A program made the translations under genes and the position numbers. 64,000 nucleotides of DNA from Streptomyces sp. WM6378 (GTDB lineage Bacteria; Actinomycetota; Actinomycetes; Streptomycetales; Streptomycetaceae), in contig NZ_LGDD01000094.1 in assembly GCF_001279695.1 (NCBI RefSeq), positions 57,682 through 121,681 of the forward strand, given 5' to 3'. The notes under the pieces are model-generated. The model worked only from the letters and a program-made list of their open reading frames with translations. It did no database searches and was not told where the DNA came from. Position 1 is the first letter of the stretch. Each line of letters begins with the position of its first letter. Of the stretch, positions 1-8,461 are shown piece after piece.

Positions 1-589
1 CGGAGACGGGCGCCTGCCCCACCCAGGATGGTGACAGCGGTCGGAGTCACAGCGGCGAGGACAATACGGATGCGCGTGGAAGCCCTTTTGGCAGTGGTCT
101 GATCGGACACGACAGAAGTGCCGTCCTACCCTCCGGTGCACGACATCGTCCGCAGCGCTCCCATCCGAATGAGCCTGATCCACCAGTCCAGCTCACGGGA
201 TTGCCTTAGCTGTCCCACCGGCAGGTCGTGCCGCGGATCGGCCTGCCGGTGACGACCGGAAAGGTCGAGGGGCCAGCACCTGCACGGCAGTGTCTCGCGC
301 GATCTGCGACCGCGACAGATCCTCCCGGTCCCTCTCCAGCCGGACCGCCGACTCCGCCGCCTCGGCCCGGAGTTCTGCCACACGCTGTCGAGCCGCGGTC
401 TCCCGCGCCCGAGTCTTCCTGCAACGACACACACCATGGCGCCCCACCTCCACCCGTCCACGGTAGGAACACGGGGGGGGGAGGATCCAGCGGCAACAGG
501 AGCAAGTCCCTGCCTCAGGTCGAACCGCACACGACTTCGTGGGAGGCGCCCCGTGACGCGCGTCCTCTCTCTTCCCCTGGAGTAATTCG
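1..589. other. gene-poor left edge
   Basis: I see no convincing intact gene here. Open frames exist on both strands but overlap heavily and have low-complexity Pro/Gly/Arg-rich translations, typical of shadow frames in GC-rich DNA. A short coiled-coil-like peptide on the minus strand is listed separately. A run of G residues lies near 473-482. A plausible ribosome binding site, GGAG near 575, belongs to the next gene. Confidence 0.5.
193..435 (-). pseudogene. fragment of a coiled-coil ORF resembling transposase-associated proteins
   Basis: The minus-strand frame ending at 193 contains a stretch rich in Glu, Arg and Ala, with RVAELRAEAAE and IARDTAVQVLA. This resembles the small heptad-rich proteins often found next to insertion-sequence transposases in Streptomyces. 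No start codon with a ribosome binding site precedes the recognisable part, and the frame upstream becomes low-complexity. I read it as a relic. The family link is from memory of similar sequences and needs a protein search; it could be a chance open frame. Confidence 0.28.
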
Positions 590-1729
590 ATGAACCGCAG
601 TGTGCTGTTGGAGACGCTGGAGGGCTGTGTTCCCGCAAGGCGGGGCGCCTTGATCGTGGCCCGGTCGTGGATGCATCCCGATCGAGGCCGGGTCGGTTGT
701 CCGGCGCACCCTGCTGTGATCGCGGCCGCCGAAGAGGCCGGCCTCGCCGTCCAGGCGCGGGACCTGGGTGTCGAGCAGCAGGTGAGCGGGGAGACGACTC
801 GTGGCGAGGGAACGATCTTCGCCGTGTCGTACGAAGACCCGGTAGGTGGTTTCCGCGGTCTCGCGGTCGCCGCGCATCGCGCGGACTTCGCCGCGATGGC
901 GTGGGCCAGCGAAGAGATCGCCTCGTGGCGGTCGGTGATGCGCACCCGCCGGACCTTCACCCTTGATCCTGCCGACGGTCCCGCGCCGCGCAGCGGGGAC
1001 ACCGCGGCCTTCGCGGGGGTGTTCCCGGCGCAGCCCGAACCGCGGGACAGCGCATGGGCGGCCTGTGGTTGCGCTCTTCAGGCGCGTTGCCCGGCAGCAG
1101 GGGACAGCGCGTCCGCCATGCGTTCCTTCCGGGCGCGAGGGGATGAGGTTGTGCTGGTGGGGGAACCTGTGTGGGGCTCAGGCATCGGCGTTCCGGTTGC
1201 GTCGGGGGGCGGAGAGTCGTACCGGGTCAGGTCGGTCCGGGATGCCGAGGCTCTCACGGCCTGTGCCCCGGAGCGACTCGCTTTCGTGGTCGCGCCGGGC
1301 AGCGTGAGTGTCGAGGTTGCCCGGTTGCTCGCGGTCCTGCGCAGGAGGTTTCCCCGCTTGCGTGGACAGCACCCTGATCAGTGGTGCTACACCATGACCG
1401 ACCTCCTCTCCGCGGCGCGTTCCGCGCTGGCCGAAAGCGATGTGCTGTTGCTGGCGGGAGCCGGTACCAGTCCGGTCGCGGCCGCTGCGCAGGCCGCCGC
1501 CGCCGTGACGCCGGTCCACCGGATCAGTGCGCTGGGCCAGCTTCGGCCCCGCTGCATCGATGTCGCAACGCTGACGATCGCCGATTGCGGAGCCCGGTTG
1601 GGTGGCCAGGTGCTGCAGGTGTTGTCCGGTCTGGGTCCGCTCGGTGTGCTGAGGCGTGCGACCCGTACCGAGTCGGTGCCCGTGGTGTCTCCGGTGGGCG
1701 GTGAGCGGACCGGCCGGGTCCGCTCCTGA
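590..1729 (+). CDS. IspH/LytB-like paralogue with degenerate active site
   Basis: This 379-residue protein aligns by eye with IspH (4-hydroxy-3-methylbut-2-enyl diphosphate reductase, a 4Fe-4S enzyme of the MEP isoprenoid pathway). The best match is the stretch RRRFPRLRGQHPDQWCYTMT, which corresponds to the family LRRRFP...ICYAT segment; Cys167 (RCPAAGDS) and Cys266 would be two cluster ligands. The usual GHxxHPEVEGT motif with the catalytic Glu has become GEPVWGSGIGV. TQTTLS has become APGSVS, and the SxSN substrate motif is missing. True IspH activity is therefore doubtful. The start ATG follows GGAG at about 9 nt. It lies next to the FAS-like operon, so it may serve that locus as a redox or accessory protein (inference). 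Confidence 0.55.
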   Translation: MNRSVLLETLEGCVPARRGALIVARSWMHPDRGRVGCPAHPAVIAAAEEAGLAVQARDLGVEQQVSGETTRGEGTIFAVSYEDPVGGFRGLAVAAHRADFAAMAWASEEIASWRSVMRTRRTFTLDPADGPAPRSGDTAAFAGVFPAQPEPRDSAWAACGCALQARCPAAGDSASAMRSFRARGDEVVLVGEPVWGSGIGVPVASGGGESYRVRSVRDAEALTACAPERLAFVVAPGSVSVEVARLLAVLRRRFPRLRGQHPDQWCYTMTDLLSAARSALAESDVLLLAGAGTSPVAAAAQAAAAVTPVHRISALGQLRPRCIDVATLTIADCGARLGGQVLQVLSGLGPLGVLRRATRTESVPVVSPVGGERTGRVRS

Positions 1730-1778
1730 TCGCCGCACGGCCGGTGGTACGAGCCGACTTGATGACTGATCGCTGCTC

Positions 1779-1815
1779 CTTGCCCGCGTGGGTCAAGTGC
1801 CTGTTGCTTTTTTTT
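1779..1815 (+). terminator. possible terminator with T8 tract
   Basis: Between two convergent genes, CTTGCCC and GGGTCAAG can form a short bulged hairpin. Ten bases later there is a run of eight T residues (1808-1815), very unusual in this GC-rich DNA. The stem is weak and the spacing long, so this is a moderate call. Confidence 0.4.
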
Positions 1816-1825
1816 GGGGGGCAGC

Positions 1826-3217
1826 TCACGGCCGGTCCTCTGCGTCCTTCCCGGTCGCCCGTCGGGGCCGTAGTTGTTGTGCTCGGTCGAGGAGTGCCGC
1901 TGCTGCGCGGTTGTGGCGGTAGGGACGTATGCGAGCGATGAGTGTGGTGAGGTGTCCATCCACGCGGGCGCTGCTGATCTGGGAGTGCACGGTGAGGAAT
2001 TCGGCCCAGGTGTGGCAGGCGAGTTCGAGACTGCCGCAGTTGAGCTGAGCCTCGGCGAGCTGGGCGAGGGTGATGGCGCGGGAGCGGTTCTCGGTGGGCG
2101 GCCGGTGGCGCAGGGAGGCTTGCAGAGATGTGGCCGCCCGGCGGTGATCACCCAGACTGCCGGCGACAACGGCGTGGTGGAGGGCCAGAGCTGCCGGGTG
2201 GTAGGCGCCGACCGGTGACGTGCTGGAGGCTGGCCCGTCGAGCAGGTGCTCGGCGGCTGTCAGATGGCGGGCGGCGGCCTTCGGGTCGTTCAGGCTCGCG
2301 CGGGTCACGGCGAGCTGGCCGAGGAAGAAGGCCTGTTGGCCGGGCGGGGTGTGGGGGAGGCCGAGGCTGACGGCCTGGGCGGCGAGCCGGTCGGCCTGCG
2401 GGAAGTGCCCCAGCGCGTGGGCCTGGACGCTCAGCCCTCGCAGGCCCAGTGCGTAGCCGGCTCGGTCGCCCGCCTCGTGGGCCAACGCGAGCGAGGTGAG
2501 GTAGTACTGCTGGGCTCGGCGGTGGAGGTTGGAGTCGAAGTGGGCGAAAGCACAGAGGTAGGCCATCTGCCCGGCGACCGTGCACAGACCGCGACGGAAG
2601 CGGGGCTCGGCCGGCATCCGGAGCCACCCGGCCGCACTGATGGCCAGAAAGCGGCTCAAGGCCTCGCGCATGACACCGGCGCCGAAGCAGGCGTCGGCCC
2701 GGGAGAAGACCGGCAGCAAGGACTGGCAGGCGGCCAGCTGCTCCGGCCCCACGACCGGGTCCCCCGTACGGGTGCTGACGGACCGTTCTGCCCGCGGTGC
2801 CCAGGTCGGGAGGGCCAGCCCGGCAAGGCTGTACACGGCGCCGGGAGAGTGGCCGCCCCGGCCGGGTGGCTCGTTGAGGTGTTCCAGCATGTCCACGGCA
2901 GCGTCTCCCCACGGCACTGGACCGCTCGCACCCGATTCGGCAGGAGCAGGGTTCAGGCCAGTGTCGGTGACGCTGACGGGTCTGCCCAGGGCCCGGGACA
3001 GCACTTCTGCCGCGAGTTGGGCGATGTGCGGGCGGGGCCGGGTGCCGGCGAGCCAGTGGGCCACCGTGGTCCGGTCGTAGGTGAGCGGCCACCCCTGTTC
3101 TGTTGCTGCCGCATTGAGCTCGCGGGCGAGCCGGGCACCGCTCCAGCCTGTTTCGGACAGCAGTCGGCGCAGTGGCTGGTTGGGAGTTCGGCCGGGTGTC
3201 GTGCGGCGGGACGGCAT
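1826..3217 (-). CDS. NsdA-like helix-turn-helix/TPR transcriptional regulator
   Basis: This protein of about 463 residues has an N-terminal XRE-like helix-turn-helix (roughly residues 15-60, with WSGARLARELN and TTVAHWLAGTRPRP). A long alpha-helical C-terminal half with TPR-like repeats (YYLTSLALAHEAGDRAGYAL and following) comes after it. This layout matches the NsdA/TPR regulators of Streptomyces, which influence development and antibiotic production. I take ATG at 3217 because GGAG lies about 6 nt before it; a GTG two codons earlier is also open. The gene diverges from the FAS-like operon, and a direct repeat sits just upstream of its start, so local control of that operon is plausible (inference). 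Confidence 0.75.
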   Translation of the reverse strand: MPSRRTTPGRTPNQPLRRLLSETGWSGARLARELNAAATEQGWPLTYDRTTVAHWLAGTRPRPHIAQLAAEVLSRALGRPVSVTDTGLNPAPAESGASGPVPWGDAAVDMLEHLNEPPGRGGHSPGAVYSLAGLALPTWAPRAERSVSTRTGDPVVGPEQLAACQSLLPVFSRADACFGAGVMREALSRFLAISAAGWLRMPAEPRFRRGLCTVAGQMAYLCAFAHFDSNLHRRAQQYYLTSLALAHEAGDRAGYALGLRGLSVQAHALGHFPQADRLAAQAVSLGLPHTPPGQQAFFLGQLAVTRASLNDPKAAARHLTAAEHLLDGPASSTSPVGAYHPAALALHHAVVAGSLGDHRRAATSLQASLRHRPPTENRSRAITLAQLAEAQLNCGSLELACHTWAEFLTVHSQISSARVDGHLTTLIARIRPYRHNRAAAALLDRAQQLRPRRATGKDAEDRP

Positions 3218-3636
3218 GGGCACTCCGCTTTGCGACGTTCAACATCCGTTTCTGTTCAACACGTTGCCCCCTGGAACGCCGCGTCCCTGAGGCCGAGGCG
3301 GAGCAGTCTTCAGAGTGAGACGTGAACGGGAGCAGCGGAAGGGCGCATTGGGGCGTTCATCCGCGCAGCGTGGGCGCCCGTACGTACATGCCATGTCTCG
3401 CTCCCTCAGCATTGCCACGCCGAGGTGACGTAATGCCCTTGTCGGGTATCCATGGTTTTCCTGTGGTCCGCGACCACGGCGGCACGGCCGGTCCCCGCTG
3501 CTCCGAACATCTTTCCTGGACGGCGGCTGGGCTGCTCGCCCAGGTCTTCGGCGACCCGACGGCCGGTTGGACCCGACGCCGGGACGATGGGCCGCCCCGT
3601 TCGGGAGCAGTACCGGCAGGTCCTGAGGAGAACACC
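3218..3636. other. divergent intergenic region
   Basis: About 420 bp separate the TPR regulator from the acyltransferase operon. The acyltransferase frame stays open back to 3322, but no ribosome binding site supports the earlier starts. Apart from the direct repeats near 3238-3261, I see no clear -35/-10 pair. Confidence 0.5.
3238..3261. repeat. 16-bp-spaced direct repeat GTTCAACA
   Basis: GTTCAACA occurs at 3238-3245 and again at 3254-3261, 16 bp apart, 20-45 bp before the start of the TPR regulator gene. Direct repeats at about 1.5 helical turns could be a binding site for the regulator itself. This is an inference from position only. Confidence 0.35.
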
Positions 3637-4626
3637 GTGCAACGGCAGCGGACGACTACGACGGACGCGCCTGATCCCCGCCATGTTCACCTCTTCGCAG
3701 GGCAGGGGGACTTCCCCTTGTCACCGCTGCTTCGGGCGGCTGGTGCGCACGGGATGCTGCGCCGGGTCATGGGTGAGGTGTTCGAGGAAGTGGACCAGGT
3801 GGCGAAGCGCCGCGGACTGCCGTTGCTGGAGCCGTGGTTGCTGGGTCCGGCACCTCCCAGCGGGCGTGATCTTGCGCGGGCCCCGGTGGGGGTGGCGCAG
3901 TTGGCCTTGTTCGGGGCGTCTTTGACGGTGCACAGGGCCCTCATCGAACGCTTTGGGCCTCCTGACGCGGTGGTCGGGGTCAGTTTCGGGGAGATCCCCG
4001 CGTTGACCGCGGCAGGCGTCTTCGACGTGCCTCAAGGGGCGGCGATCGCCTGGGAACTGGGTCGCATCCTTACGAGTTCCTGTCCGGGCGGTCTGACCCT
4101 GCTGGGCTGCGGGCAGGCCGCGGCCCGCGGCATGGTGTCGCAGGCCGGCGGCCGGGAGGTCGTGGTGGCCTGCGTGAACGACTTCCAGGAATGCGTTGTC
4201 AGCGGCCCCGTCGATCAGTTGCGGCGGGTGGAGAAGAGCGCTGCCGCGATGGGCATCGCCTCGGCGCGGCTCCGACTGCCGTTCTCCTCCCACCATCCTG
4301 CGCTGGGCCGGCAGGCCGAGGAGTTCGCGCAGGTGGTCCGCCGTCACCCCGCACAGCCCATGAGCTGTGCGGTCCTGTCCGCCGTCGCCCGCCGCCCCTA
4401 CGTTCCGGGAGACGACGTGCCGGCCCGCCTCGCCGACTGCCTGCTGTGGCCCGCCCATGTACCCGATGCCGTGGCTCTGGCCACCGGGCATGCCCTGCCC
4501 GGGCAGCGGGTGCGGCTGTTCGAAGCCGGCACCGGAAGCGCCTTGGCCGCGAACGCCCGGCGGATCCTGAAAGGGCGGTCCGTCACGGTGCATGCGCCAC
4601 TGGCCGATCCCGGCTTCTCCTGGTGA
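3637..4626 (+). CDS. stand-alone acyltransferase (FabD/AT family) with altered GHSxG motif
   Basis: The 329-residue product has the malonyl/acyl-CoA:ACP acyltransferase fold: LFAGQGD near the start (GQG loop), the nucleophile region VGVSFGEIPAL with Ser116, and a later SSHHP (His219/His220). The usual motif is GHSxG; here the residue before Ser is Val, so the oxyanion and charge-relay environment is altered. I chose GTG 3637 because GAGGAG lies 6 nt upstream; the frame is open further back to 3322 without such a signal. It probably loads acyl units onto the operon's ACP. A short gap separates it from the oxidase-like gene. Substrate is unknown. Confidence 0.75.
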   Translation: MQRQRTTTTDAPDPRHVHLFAGQGDFPLSPLLRAAGAHGMLRRVMGEVFEEVDQVAKRRGLPLLEPWLLGPAPPSGRDLARAPVGVAQLALFGASLTVHRALIERFGPPDAVVGVSFGEIPALTAAGVFDVPQGAAIAWELGRILTSSCPGGLTLLGCGQAAARGMVSQAGGREVVVACVNDFQECVVSGPVDQLRRVEKSAAAMGIASARLRLPFSSHHPALGRQAEEFAQVVRRHPAQPMSCAVLSAVARRPYVPGDDVPARLADCLLWPAHVPDAVALATGHALPGQRVRLFEAGTGSALAANARRILKGRSVTVHAPLADPGFSW

Positions 4627-4654
4627 CCGCCCCTCCCCTGCTCCGGAGGCCCCC

Positions 4655-6529
4655 ATGAACGCACCCTCACTCCCCCGCTCCGACACCGGCCCGCTGCACG
4701 AGCTGGTGCACAGTGGCTGTGCGCCAACGTTCCTCGCGGCCCTCCACCAGGCACTGCGCCACCACCCCGCGCCCGACCCTCCCGACCCCACCGGCAGGGA
4801 CGCCCGCCTGACGGCACGCCTGCGTCAGCTGACCCGCGCCCTCCCGCGGGCCCGGGACCTGTTCCGCTCCCCCGCACAGCTCGCCGCCCTCGTCGCCTGG
4901 AGCGCGGCGGCCGAGCCGGCCCTGTGCATGACCGTCATCAATCACAGCGTCCTGGGGCTGGGTTCCCTGATCTGTCTGGCCCCTGACCACGGCCCGCTGC
5001 GCGAACAGTTCGAGACGCTGGAAACAGCCCGCGCGAAGTGCTCCTACCTGGTCACGGAGATCGGCCAGTCCAACAGTCACCTGGCCACCCGCACGGTCGC
5101 CGAGTTCGATGCACAGACCCGTGAGTTCATCCTGACCACGCCGGACCAGGGGGCGGTCAAGTTCTCCAGTACCGCCGCCCACGGCATCCCCCGCGTCGGC
5201 GTCGCCCTGGCCCGGCTGGTCGTGGAGGGGGACGACTGCGGCGTCTTCCCGTTCCTGGTCGAACTCAGCGACGCATCCGGTCCGCTGCCCGGCATCGAGA
5301 TGACCGGCCCGGTCGAACTCAGCGCCCTGCCGCTGGACTACGCCTACGTCTGCTTCACCGGCGTACGGCTGCCGTGGGAACACTGGCTGCGCGACGATGC
5401 GACCATCGGCCCGGACGGTGCCTTCCACGAACCGCTCGGCTCACCGGACCGGCGCCTGGCGCGCACGCTGTGTGTGGGGCAGGCCCTGTGGGCCACGCTG
5501 CCCGCCGCGGCCGCGGCCCTCGCCCGGCAGGCCGGGGTGGCAGCCGTCCGCTACGCACGTCGGCGCCGCACCCAGGGGCGCCTCGCCCCCGGTACACCGC
5601 TGCTCGACTACCGCAGCCAGCAACATGCGGTGCTCGGCGCCATGGCCGATGCCTTCGCTCTGACCTGCGCCGCCGACCGCGCCCTTGAGCTGTGGGCCGC
5701 CTCCCGGTCCGCACAGCGCCAGGGTTCGTCCGACGGCGCCGACCCCATCGGGTTCGCCCCGTGGTCTGCCGTGAGCCGGCCACTGTCCGCGTACAAGGCC
5801 CACAGCGTCCGTGAGGCAGCACGGATCACCGCCCTGTGCCAGCGCCACTGCGGGTTCGCCGGATTTCTGGACGCCAACCGTCTCGCCTCCTACCGCGGAT
5901 TCCTCGAAGCCTTCGAACCCGCTGGCGGAGACAGCCAGTTGATCTGCTACGACCTCGGGCGGGCCCTCGCCGACGAGGCCACCGCACCTTCATCGGACGA
6001 CGTCACGCCCTTGCCGCCGCTCCAGGACCCGCAGTGGTGGCCCACGTTGCTGCGTCGGCACACCCAGGAGCTCACTCGCCGGCTGACGACCCGTCGTGAC
6101 GCTTTAGCCGCGGCAGGCCACCACGCCAAGGACAGCTTCGCGGTGTGGAACCCCCTGCTCGACGAAGCGGCCGAGCTCGGATCCGCGTACGCCGCCCGGC
6201 TGGCCGCCGATGACGTCACCCGCACCCTGACCGCGATCCCCGACCCCGAGACCCGAAGCCGCCTGGAGCCACTCGCCGCGCTGCACGGCGCCCTGGCGGC
6301 CCGCCGCCATGCCGGCTCCCTGCTTGCCGGGGGCACGCTGGCCCCCGCCGACCTGGACGAGCTGCCGCGGGTCACCGACCTGCTCTGCGACGCGGTTCTG
6401 CCCCACCTCCGCTGGCTGGAGGACGCTTTCGCCCTGCCCTCCGACGTCGTCCCCGCCCCCCTGGGAGCCGAGGACTACAACCAGGCCCTCGCCCAGACCC
6501 TCACTTGGAAGCATGGAGCGATGTCATGA
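4655..6529 (+). CDS. acyl-CoA oxidase/dehydrogenase-family flavoprotein lacking the catalytic Glu
   Basis: The 624-residue protein has the length and order of peroxisomal-type acyl-CoA oxidases. There is a helical N-domain, a central beta domain (YLVTEIGQSNS, where the family has TE(L/I)GHGSN), and a C-terminal helical FAD region (RHCGFAGFLDANRL, family CGGHGY). The acid Glu of the EGDN motif should lie at about residue 424, but the sequence there is AGGDS, so Gly replaces Glu. It may therefore not oxidise ordinary acyl-CoA and might act on an ACP-bound or different substrate (inference). Start ATG 4655 follows CGGAGG. Codon 484 (6104-6106) is TTA, suggesting bldA dependence. Its stop overlaps the next start (ATGA). 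Confidence 0.72.
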   Translation: MNAPSLPRSDTGPLHELVHSGCAPTFLAALHQALRHHPAPDPPDPTGRDARLTARLRQLTRALPRARDLFRSPAQLAALVAWSAAAEPALCMTVINHSVLGLGSLICLAPDHGPLREQFETLETARAKCSYLVTEIGQSNSHLATRTVAEFDAQTREFILTTPDQGAVKFSSTAAHGIPRVGVALARLVVEGDDCGVFPFLVELSDASGPLPGIEMTGPVELSALPLDYAYVCFTGVRLPWEHWLRDDATIGPDGAFHEPLGSPDRRLARTLCVGQALWATLPAAAAALARQAGVAAVRYARRRRTQGRLAPGTPLLDYRSQQHAVLGAMADAFALTCAADRALELWAASRSAQRQGSSDGADPIGFAPWSAVSRPLSAYKAHSVREAARITALCQRHCGFAGFLDANRLASYRGFLEAFEPAGGDSQLICYDLGRALADEATAPSSDDVTPLPPLQDPQWWPTLLRRHTQELTRRLTTRRDALAAAGHHAKDSFAVWNPLLDEAAELGSAYAARLAADDVTRTLTAIPDPETRSRLEPLAALHGALAARRHAGSLLAGGTLAPADLDELPRVTDLLCDAVLPHLRWLEDAFALPSDVVPAPLGAEDYNQALAQTLTWKHGAMS

Positions 6530-7596
6530 ACCGTCCCGCTTCCCCACGCCGTATCGGAATCCGCGGCATGGGCAGCTACCTGCCCCGGCATCTGCGCACC
6601 AACGAGGAGGTGGCCTACCAGACCGGAGTGAGCGCCGAATGGATCCACGAACGCACCGGCGTCCGCAGCCGGCACGTCGCCGCCCCCGACGAAGCAGCCT
6701 CCGACCTCGCCGCCTGCGCCGTGCGAGCCGCCGCCACCGCCGCCGGTCTGGACGCGTGTGACATCGGCCTGCTGATCTGCGCCACTTCCACCCCCGACGA
6801 ACTCGGCCCCTCCACCGCCTGCCGCATCCAAGCCCTCCTCAAAGCCGACCACGCCGTGGCCCTCGACGTCAGCGCAGCCTGCTCCGGCTGGCTCTTCGCC
6901 ATCAAGGTGGCCCACGACTGGCTGCGCGCGGAACGCGCACCCCGCTACGCCGCCGTGGTCGGCGTCGAGGCCTACTCGAAGTTCCTCGACCCCACCGACC
7001 GGGCCACTTCCGTGCTCTTCGCCGACGGAGCGGCTGCCGCCATTCTCGGCCCCGCCGACCTCGAAACGGGCTTCCAGGACTTCTCGTTCGGATCCGACGG
7101 CACCCTCGCCGATCACGTCCTCATCCCCGCCGGCGGCAGCCGAAACCCCGCCACCGCGGCCACCCTGGCCGACAAAAGCCATTGCATCCAGATGGACGGA
7201 CGCGCTGTCGGCCGCTTCATCAGCGCCATTTTCCCCCGCCTGGTGAGCGAAGCCCTCACCCGCAACAACCTGGACCTGGGCGACCTCGACTGCCTCATCG
7301 CCCACCAGCCCAACCCCGTCCTGCTGCACCGCCTGGGCGAGGAGCTCGGCCTCGACGCCGACACGCTCGTCATCGTCGGAGACGAGGTCGGCAACATCGG
7401 CGCGGCCAGCGCCCCCTACGCCCTGACCGCCGCGGCCGCACGCCACACCCTGCGCCCCGGCGCCCGCATCCTGATCACCGTATTCGGAGCCGGCATGACC
7501 TGGGGCAGCGCCCTGCTCACCTGGAGCGGTGCCCCCGCCGTACGCATCGGCCCCACCCCCGTTGCCCAGCCCGGACAAGAAGGGACCCCCTCATGA
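6526..7596 (+). CDS. FabH-type 3-oxoacyl-ACP synthase III (first copy)
   Basis: This 356-residue thiolase-fold enzyme has an intact KAS III triad: Cys119 in SAACSGW, His260 in AHQPN, and Asn290 in VGNIGAAS. Family members join an acyl-CoA starter to malonyl-ACP, or transfer acyl groups to acceptors. The ATG at 6526 overlaps the previous stop (ATGA), favouring translational coupling; an upstream in-frame ATG at 6505 is less likely. It sits in an operon with a second FabH-like enzyme, ACP and FabF-type synthase. One of the two copies may be a starter-loading enzyme and the other an acyltransferase, but the sequence alone does not decide this. Confidence 0.88.
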   Translation: MNRPASPRRIGIRGMGSYLPRHLRTNEEVAYQTGVSAEWIHERTGVRSRHVAAPDEAASDLAACAVRAAATAAGLDACDIGLLICATSTPDELGPSTACRIQALLKADHAVALDVSAACSGWLFAIKVAHDWLRAERAPRYAAVVGVEAYSKFLDPTDRATSVLFADGAAAAILGPADLETGFQDFSFGSDGTLADHVLIPAGGSRNPATAATLADKSHCIQMDGRAVGRFISAIFPRLVSEALTRNNLDLGDLDCLIAHQPNPVLLHRLGEELGLDADTLVIVGDEVGNIGAASAPYALTAAAARHTLRPGARILITVFGAGMTWGSALLTWSGAPAVRIGPTPVAQPGQEGTPS

Positions 7597-8441
7597 CCAC
7601 TGCCCCCAGCGCCCTCGACCGCTTCCGCATCGACGGAGCGCGCGCCCTGGTGACCGGAGCCTCCCGCGGCATCGGCAGAGCCGTCGCACTGGCCCTCGCC
7701 GACGCGGGCTGCGACCTCGCCCTGTCCGCCCGCACCGCGGCCGCCCTGGACGCCACCCTGAGAGGCGTCGAAGAACGCGGCCGCAAGGCCGTCGCCGTCC
7801 CGGCCGACCTCACGCACCCCGGCGCACCGGCCACCGTCGTCGACCAGGCAGCCGGCTTCTTAGGCGGCCTCGACATCGTCATCCACAACGCCGGCGCCCT
7901 GCCCACCGCACCGGACGGCTCCCCCGTCATGGTCCCCCTGCAGGGCAGCGAACAGAGCCACTGGGACCAGGTCATCGCGCTCAACGTCAACGCCACCGCC
8001 GCGCTGTGCCGGGCCGCCCACCCCTACCTGGCCGCCTCCCAGAGGGCCAGCCTGACCCTCATGTCCTCCGTCGCCGGACTGGTCGGCACCCCCATGATGG
8101 AGGCCTACGCCGCCTCGAAAGCCGCCCAGGTCTCCCTCGCACGCAGCCTCGCCAACGGCTGGGCCCGTCAGGGCATCCGCGTCAACGCCCTTTGCCCCGG
8201 ATGGACCCGCACCGACATGACCGAATTCGCCGCCACGGGCCCGCTCTCCGACTGGCTGATGGCGCACGTCCCGCTCGGTCGCTGGGCGGAACCCGACGAA
8301 GTCGCCCTCGCGGCCCTCTTCCTGGCCGGCCCGGCCGCGGCATTCCTCACCGGCCACGCCCTCGTCCTGGACGGCGGCCTGTCCGTCCCCGACGGAGGAC
8401 TGGCCGGCATCCCCAAACCGCCCTCGCCATTCGCCGCCTGA
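7593..8441 (+). CDS. SDR-family reductase, FabG-like
   Basis: The 282-residue protein is a classical short-chain dehydrogenase/reductase. It has the TGASRGIG cofactor loop near residue 20, HNAGA, the catalytic Ser near 158 (LMSSVAG), and Tyr172 and Lys176 in YAASKAA. It most likely reduces the 3-ketoacyl-ACP made by the neighbouring synthases, using NADPH. ATG 7593 overlaps the upstream stop by 4 nt. Codon 90 (7860-7862) is a TTA leucine codon, which in Streptomyces needs the bldA tRNA, so expression is probably growth-phase dependent. No dehydratase or enoyl reductase gene accompanies it. Confidence 0.85.
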   Translation: MTTAPSALDRFRIDGARALVTGASRGIGRAVALALADAGCDLALSARTAAALDATLRGVEERGRKAVAVPADLTHPGAPATVVDQAAGFLGGLDIVIHNAGALPTAPDGSPVMVPLQGSEQSHWDQVIALNVNATAALCRAAHPYLAASQRASLTLMSSVAGLVGTPMMEAYAASKAAQVSLARSLANGWARQGIRVNALCPGWTRTDMTEFAATGPLSDWLMAHVPLGRWAEPDEVALAALFLAGPAAAFLTGHALVLDGGLSVPDGGLAGIPKPPSPFAA

Positions 8442-8461
8442 CCTCTCTCCCGAAGGCACCC

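Noticed and set aside
469..482. Long G run as a regulatory or quadruplex element
   Set aside because: A single G tract, not four; no gene context supports a function.
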